DNA from: an uncultured Oscillospiraceae bacterium
GTDB lineage: Bacteria > Bacillota > Clostridia > Oscillospirales > Oscillospiraceae
Reading direction: 5' to 3'
DNA: 9,338 nt
Assembly (NCBI GenBank): GCA_947627085.1
Contig: CANQUO010000075.1
Location: 1-9,338 of the forward strand
A model generated the notes under the pieces. The model was not told where the DNA came from. It searched no databases and was given only the letters and a program-made list of their open reading frames with translations. This document shows positions 5,558-9,338 of this stretch, in pieces. The number at the start of each line of letters is the position of its first letter. The first letter of the stretch is position 1. Position numbers and translations under genes: made by a program.

Positions 5558-5587
5558 ATCCCGGACAGTAAAATGTCCGGGATTTTT
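5558..5587 (+). terminator. Intrinsic terminator after the S-component gene
   Basis: Perfect 10-bp stem, arms ATCCCGGACA (5558-5567) and TGTCCGGGAT (5574-5583), loop GTAAAA, then T5 (5583-5587). A standard terminator separating the transporter gene from the sigma-factor operon. Confidence 0.93.
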
Positions 5588-5621
5588 GTAAATATAAAGC
5601 ATATCTACGGGGCTTTTTATG

Positions 5622-5630
5622 TGATAGAAT
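5622..5630 (+). promoter_or_regulatory. Possible extended -10 promoter upstream of the sigma-factor gene
   Basis: TGATAGAAT is a TGn extended -10 with one mismatch to TATAAT. No clear -35 lies at the right distance, which is tolerated for extended -10 promoters. It could give basal expression of the sigma operon. Confidence 0.35.
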
Positions 5631-5671
5631 AAGGGTATAGGAGCGGGATAAAATTTTTTTCTGCCTTTTTG

Positions 5672-5699
5672 TGACAAAACGGGCCCCTCGTGTGTCTTA
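5672..5699 (+). promoter_or_regulatory. Candidate ECF-sigma-dependent (autoregulated) promoter
   Basis: TGACAAAAC (5672-5680) carries the AAC of ECF-type -35 elements, and GTCTTA (5694-5699) the GTC of their -10 elements; TGACAA and GTCTTA are 16 bp apart. Many ECF sigma genes are transcribed from such a promoter by their own product. The site overlaps the more upstream possible GTG start (5690), supporting the start at 5732. Confidence 0.5.
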
Positions 5700-5731
5700 A
5701 TAGTGAAAGCTTTCAAAGGACAGTGGTTTTC

Positions 5732-6211
5732 GTGGACAATAAATTATTCAGCGTATACGCTGAAAAATATAAGGACACGGTATACCGGGTGGCCCTCAAC
5801 TTTCTGGGCAGTCCCGAGGACGCCGAGGACGCGGTCCAGGAGGTGCTGATGCGGCTCTACCTCTCAAAGGAGCGGTTCGAGGGGGACGAGCACGTGAAGC
5901 GCTGGATGATAAGGGTGACGCTCAACTTCTGCAAGAACGTGGCGAGGGCCGAGAAAAGGCGGATACCCACGCCGCCGGAGGAGCTGGCCCTGTCGGTGCC
6001 CTTCGAGGCGGAGGAGCAGATAGGGCTTTTCACAGCGGTCATGTCCTTACCGGAGAAATACAGAGTGCCGCTGTACCTGTTTTATTATGAGGAATATTCC
6101 GTAAAAGAGATAGGGCGCGTACTGGGGATACACGAGTCGGCGGTGACCACGCGGCTCTCCCGCGCCAGGGCAATATTACGTTCCGAGCTTGAGGGGGTAA
6201 GAGTTAAATGA
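5732..6211 (+). CDS. ECF-type RNA polymerase sigma factor
   Basis: A 159-residue group 4 (extracytoplasmic function) sigma-70 factor that directs RNA polymerase to a small regulon. Region 2 covers about residues 5-75 (YAEKYKDTVYRVALNFLGSPEDAEDAVQEVLMRLY-type core, then VKRWMIRVTLNFCKNVARAEKRR). Region 4 covers about 95-155, LPEKYRVPLYLFYYEEYS then the helix-turn-helix VKEIGRVLGIHESAVTTRLSRAR. Neither region 1 nor 3 is present, as expected. GTG 5732 is chosen because AAAGGA (5715-5720) lies 11 nt upstream and the protein then begins MDNKLFSVYAEKY, as homologues do; GTG 5690 and 5723 are alternatives. Its stop overlaps the next gene's start (ATGA at 6208-6211), marking a coupled pair. Confidence 0.93.
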   Translation: MDNKLFSVYAEKYKDTVYRVALNFLGSPEDAEDAVQEVLMRLYLSKERFEGDEHVKRWMIRVTLNFCKNVARAEKRRIPTPPEELALSVPFEAEEQIGLFTAVMSLPEKYRVPLYLFYYEEYSVKEIGRVLGIHESAVTTRLSRARAILRSELEGVRVK

Positions 6212-8859
6212 GTAAAAGCTTATATCAGGAGACATTCTCCCACGTCCGATCCTCCTACGAGTTCGATTTGGAGGATTTTAAGAAAATGAAGACCAAAAAA
6301 GCGATTCCCATAAGAAAGACCCTTCTCATCGCCGCCGCCGTGGCGGTACTGGCGGCGCTGGGCATAACGGCCTCGGCCACGGGCTTCTTCGGCATGTCCG
6401 ACATGGTCATACCGGGGGACGAGGAGGGCGGCTTCATCTCCATGCTGGGCCTTACCGACACTCCGGAGTCCAAGGCCCTGGGCGAATATCTGGACGGAAA
6501 GCTCACGCTGGAGGCGGCCGCTGAGAAGTACGGCCTCACGGTGCCTGAGCGGTGCGAGTGCTTCACCTACGAGGACATGAAAAAGCTCCAGGGCGGGGAG
6601 CTTTTCGACGAGCGCCACGAGAGATGGGCGGCCTATATCTACGAAAACGGCACCTTCGGCATGGACGGGGAGTTTACGTGCGTTGACGGCACGTCCATCG
6701 GCTACCAGCTCTTCCGTTCGGTGAAGGGGAGCTTGGTGGATATCTCCCTTCAGGCCTCGGCCCTGGGGGATGCCCCCGAGTGCTGGAACGCGGACATATG
6801 CGGCAAAAACGTGTGCCTGGTGTTGGGCGACACCAATTCCCTCGTCGCCGCGGATTTTGACGGGTGCTTCGTCATAATGAACGTGCTCAGTGGCACTGAG
6901 GGGGACAACATCTTCGGCGGGCCAATAACAAAGGCACAGCTTGAGGAGCTGGCGGGCTCCATAAACTGGGAGACATTGGGCCGGGTGAACGTCCCCGACC
7001 TTCCCCCCGAGGCCCCGGAGATAAAATACGGCGCCGGCGTGGAGCTTGAGCCTCAGTATATCTGGGAGGGGCAGAGCTTCGAGGAGGTAATGCCCGGCTG
7101 GGGCGTCACCAACTTCATAACCTACCGTCCCACCCCGGAGTTTGACGACGTGCGCTTCTTCCTCTCCCGTGACGGCAAGGTCTCCGACTACGAATTCCAC
7201 CCAATGTTTAATGATTCCACGCTCCGCAGCGTGGCGGCGGTGAGCTTTGAGGACCTCAATGGCGATAACAAGACCGACGTGCTGGTGCTTCTCGATTACG
7301 TGAGCCCCGCCGGTGAGGCTTACAGGGACGTGAGGATATTCGCCTACATGGAGGGGACGGAATACTATCTCGACAGTGAGCTCATAGACAGCATAAAGGC
7401 GGATATCCCCAACGATAAGCTGGACGTGAGGACCGTGCGCGACTACTGCAAAGAGAAGATGAGCGTAAACGACCTGCCCGCGGGCGACAGCGTTCTGAAA
7501 ACCGTCGAGTTTGCCGTGGCGGGCAGGGGAGAGCAGAAGGACATTCCCATGGAGCTTGACGTCATTGGCAAGGCCGGCGGGGACGGCAGATACGGCGTAA
7601 GCGAGCTGAGGATATACGACATGTCTGCCCTCGGCCGGACAAAGCCCGCGCAGATAATTAAGCTTGCGGACATCGGCGAGGACTTCGTATCCGGCGGTGT
7701 GGGCGAGGGCTACACCGACTGCTGGAGCGTGGAAGAGACCGTCAACGTGCTTGATATGAATTTTGACGAAAGCCCCGACATCGAGGTGTTCGGCTGGGTG
7801 ACGAACAACACCATACCCCACTACTACTTCTTCTGGCACAGCGATACCGGCCGGTTCGAGTACGCCATGACCCTCCAGGGGGCGACGGTGGATAAGGAAA
7901 ACGGCCAGGTCATCGCGGAGTATAAGTCCGGCGAGGCCGGGAGCGAGTACACCAGAGATTACTATAAGCCCGACGCGAACGGTAATCTTGTGCTTACAGA
8001 CAGCAAAAAAACGACCTATTCGGGCGGCAACGACCTCCTGCCCGACGACTCCGGTAAGCCGGGCGACTACGCCGGCGTGCTGGCGGCGCTCGATCGTGAG
8101 CTTGCGAAGGACGCGCTCTACCGGGAATACACCATGTTCGACCTCACCGGCGACCACTACCCCGAGCTCATCGTCGTGATGGGCGCAAACGAGGCCGAGG
8201 CCACCGCCCGGGTCTACACCATGGAGAAGGGCAGCCTCACGGTGCTAGGCGAATTCGGTATGAGCCACTCGTTACTCTATGATAAGGACGGGAAGCTCAT
8301 AAAGCTGGACGGCCTTATGGGCGTGGAGGTCATAAGCGAGATCGGCTACAACGGACATGTGATGACGGAGAGGGAGACCTCCCACCGGATACTCAAGGAG
8401 GACGACGAGTACGCCATACCCGGCACGGCCCTCCCCACCGCAGATGTGGGCGACAGCTGGCTTCTTGACGGCGTGGGCCAGTATACGGGGTATGACGCCA
8501 TCCTCGACAAGGCCCCGGAGGGGGCGAAGTGGGCGACCTTCGACATGGACTTTGACGGAGTGCGGGAGCTCATAGTCTCGGACGGCGACAGCTGGACCTT
8601 CTACACCGCCAAAGACGGCAGGGCCGAGAAGGTAGGGGAGCTTGACAGCGCCCGCTCCAGCCTTCACATCTACGGCGACGACCACACCCTGGGCCTGTAC
8701 TACTCCAATATGTCCGGTGCGGAGATAAGCCGGGTCTATAAGGGCGACGGGAAGATCGTCGTCATCCGGGTCACCGGTTGGGAGTGGAAAGAGGGCGTCG
8801 CCGGAGAGGACCCGGGCCCGGAGCTTGAATTCAAGGACACTTCCAAAAGGGACTTCTAA
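6208..8859 (+). CDS. Single-pass membrane protein with FG-GAP-like repeats, candidate anti-sigma factor / sensor
   Basis: An 883-residue protein. Residues 1-37 are a short charged cytoplasmic end (DLEDFKKMKTKK then IRK), residues about 38-57 one transmembrane helix (LLIAAAVAVLAALGITASAT), and the remaining 825 residues should lie outside the membrane. Positive charges before the helix fit an N-in orientation. The outer part holds four aspartate-rich loops like FG-GAP/VCBS calcium sites: DLNGDNKTD (349-357), DMNFDESPD (516-524), DLTGDHYPE (645-653) and DMDFDGVRE (779-787), each followed by a hydrophobic strand. Similar large beta-rich proteins often sit beside clostridial ECF sigma genes. The ATGA overlap with the sigma gene makes an anti-sigma role likely, but the cytoplasmic segment is short and no known anti-sigma domain is obvious. 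The ligand is unknown. Confidence 0.9.
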   Translation: MSKSLYQETFSHVRSSYEFDLEDFKKMKTKKAIPIRKTLLIAAAVAVLAALGITASATGFFGMSDMVIPGDEEGGFISMLGLTDTPESKALGEYLDGKLTLEAAAEKYGLTVPERCECFTYEDMKKLQGGELFDERHERWAAYIYENGTFGMDGEFTCVDGTSIGYQLFRSVKGSLVDISLQASALGDAPECWNADICGKNVCLVLGDTNSLVAADFDGCFVIMNVLSGTEGDNIFGGPITKAQLEELAGSINWETLGRVNVPDLPPEAPEIKYGAGVELEPQYIWEGQSFEEVMPGWGVTNFITYRPTPEFDDVRFFLSRDGKVSDYEFHPMFNDSTLRSVAAVSFEDLNGDNKTDVLVLLDYVSPAGEAYRDVRIFAYMEGTEYYLDSELIDSIKADIPNDKLDVRTVRDYCKEKMSVNDLPAGDSVLKTVEFAVAGRGEQKDIPMELDVIGKAGGDGRYGVSELRIYDMSALGRTKPAQIIKLADIGEDFVSGGVGEGYTDCWSVEETVNVLDMNFDESPDIEVFGWVTNNTIPHYYFFWHSDTGRFEYAMTLQGATVDKENGQVIAEYKSGEAGSEYTRDYYKPDANGNLVLTDSKKTTYSGGNDLLPDDSGKPGDYAGVLAALDRELAKDALYREYTMFDLTGDHYPELIVVMGANEAEATARVYTMEKGSLTVLGEFGMSHSLLYDKDGKLIKLDGLMGVEVISEIGYNGHVMTERETSHRILKEDDEYAIPGTALPTADVGDSWLLDGVGQYTGYDAILDKAPEGAKWATFDMDFDGVRELIVSDGDSWTFYTAKDGRAEKVGELDSARSSLHIYGDDHTLGLYYSNMSGAEISRVYKGDGKIVVIRVTGWEWKEGVAGEDPGPELEFKDTSKRDF

Positions 8860-8874
8860 AGGGGAGGGAGCCGT

Positions 8875-9012
8875 ATGAAAAAGCTTATCGTTACCATATA
8901 CTGCCTAGTGCTCCTGGCGGCCCTGGCCGTCTGCGGCTACGCCTACGCCGCCACGGGGGAGATATTCGAAGAAAATCCCCGGGACATGACCTGGAGCGAC
9001 AGGGTAATTTGA
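8875..9012 (+). CDS. Small exported or membrane-anchored peptide, 45 residues
   Basis: Not a recognised family. ATG 8875 follows GGAGGG (8863-8868) with 6 nt spacing and lies 15 nt after the membrane-protein gene, so it is probably the last gene of the sigma operon. The product begins MKKLIVTIYCLVLLAALAVC and GYAYAATGE follows: a basic start, a hydrophobic core and an AYA-A signal-peptidase-I-like site after about residue 25, leaving a mature peptide of about 20 residues (EIFEENPRDMTWSDRVI at its end). C20 in LAVC is a poor lipobox because V precedes the cysteine. The helix may instead stay in the membrane. The strong ribosome site and signal sequence argue that it is real; it is too short for most gene finders. 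Confidence 0.68.
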   Translation: MKKLIVTIYCLVLLAALAVCGYAYAATGEIFEENPRDMTWSDRVI

Positions 9013-9014
9013 TC

Positions 9015-9043
9015 TGGTTGAAAAGGCGGGGCCTTTTCAACCA
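9015..9043 (+). repeat. Perfect hairpin directly after the sigma operon
   Basis: Perfect 13-bp inverted repeat, arms 9015-9027 and 9031-9043, with a GGG loop. No U-run follows on either strand, so it is a poor stand-alone terminator; it may protect the 3' end of the operon's RNA, or assist the terminator that follows. Confidence 0.6.
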
Positions 9044-9057
9044 ATAAGGAACGCGCG

Positions 9058-9101
9058 AAAAAAGTCACGAAAAGGTCTGCGGACCTATTCGTGACTTTTT
9101 T
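9058..9101. terminator. Strong bidirectional intrinsic terminator
   Basis: Arms 9058-9077 and 9082-9101 match at 19 of 20 positions around a TGCG loop. The stem begins with A6 and ends with T6, so it has a U-run for either strand. It ends the sigma operon and could also stop minus-strand transcription from beyond the window. Confidence 0.9.
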
Positions 9102-9338
9102 CTGCCGTTTTGCTCCGCGCGCGGCCTCGTCGTCGCTGATGCCGCTTTACCTCGCCCTCCCTCCGGTCGGGCTCAGGCGCTGGCATCGCTCCTCCTCTCC
9201 CCAGCGGGCAACAGCCCGCCGGGGGCCCCATGGCACACTCCGCAAAACAAAAGGTAATTTTCGCGACGCGCATGTCGCCGCGAAAATTGTTTGGATTTGG
9301 GGTTCCGCAAATGGAGATTGCCGGTTTGCTACGCATGC
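9102..9338. other. GC-rich, highly foldable stretch without a believable gene
   Basis: Together with 9013-9101 this is a gene-free stretch of over 300 bases. It holds several inverted repeats: AATTTTCGCG (9256-9265) with CGCGAAAATT (9279-9288); GCGGGC (9204-9209) with GCCCGC (9214-9219) around AACA; and GATGCC (9138-9143) with GGCATC (9182-9187). The minus strand is open, but its Arg/Pro-rich product ends inside the terminator hairpin. It could be an intergenic repeat element or a structured RNA cut by the window edge; nothing in the window decides this. Confidence 0.45.

Noticed and set aside
6220..8157. Very long minus-strand open frame (645 codons) opposite the membrane protein
   Set aside because: It is the antisense of a gene with a ribosome-coupled start, a membrane helix and FG-GAP-like loops; the His/Val/Gly-rich product looks like a codon-bias artefact.
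9085..9336. Minus-strand frame of 83 codons at the right edge
   Set aside because: The Arg/Pro/Gly-rich product ends within the terminator hairpin, has no ribosome site visible, and the DNA looks like structured intergenic sequence.

Overview
The window looks like chromosomal DNA from a high-GC anaerobic Firmicute, probably a gut clostridium of the Oscillospiraceae type. The basis is the gene families (HicAB, DUF951, a RarA-type ATPase, an ECF-transporter S component, an ECF sigma factor with a membrane partner), strong GGAGG-type ribosome binding sites, TTGACA/TATAAT promoters and GC-rich coding DNA that nevertheless uses ATA for isoleucine very often. The genus assignment is inference.

Layout. 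1-498 is the 3' end of an ornithine carbamoyltransferase gene. 546-1217 is a HicA/HicB toxin-antitoxin module whose promoter spacer is a perfect inverted repeat. 1317-1952 (minus strand) is endonuclease III. It diverges from a plus-strand set of DEDDh exonuclease (about 2069-2623), rarA (2635-3909) and a DUF951 protein (3899-4084). The two transcription units appear to share one mirror-symmetric promoter built round a palindromic TTGCAA. 4084-4786 is a second toxin-antitoxin module (Phd/YefM antitoxin, RelE/ParE toxin) with its own consensus promoter. 4804-5587 is a vitamin-type ECF S component behind a leader of about 150 nt that holds two near-identical 20-nt hairpin units and an intrinsic terminator, which suggests transcription attenuation by an unidentified RNA element. 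5672-9012 is an ECF sigma factor, translationally coupled to an 883-residue single-pass membrane protein with four FG-GAP-like calcium-loop motifs (candidate anti-sigma factor and sensor), followed by an unrecorded 45-residue exported peptide. 9013-9338 has a hairpin, a strong bidirectional terminator and a GC-rich, highly folded stretch with no believable gene.

How the genes work together. Endonuclease III, the exonuclease and RarA form a small DNA-maintenance cluster. The two toxin-antitoxin modules sit between housekeeping genes, each with an AT-rich control region that contrasts with its surroundings. The sigma factor, membrane protein and small peptide look like one envelope-signalling operon. 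The most promising undescribed elements are the attenuated leader before the S component, the sigma/FG-GAP membrane-protein pair, and the symmetric divergent promoter.
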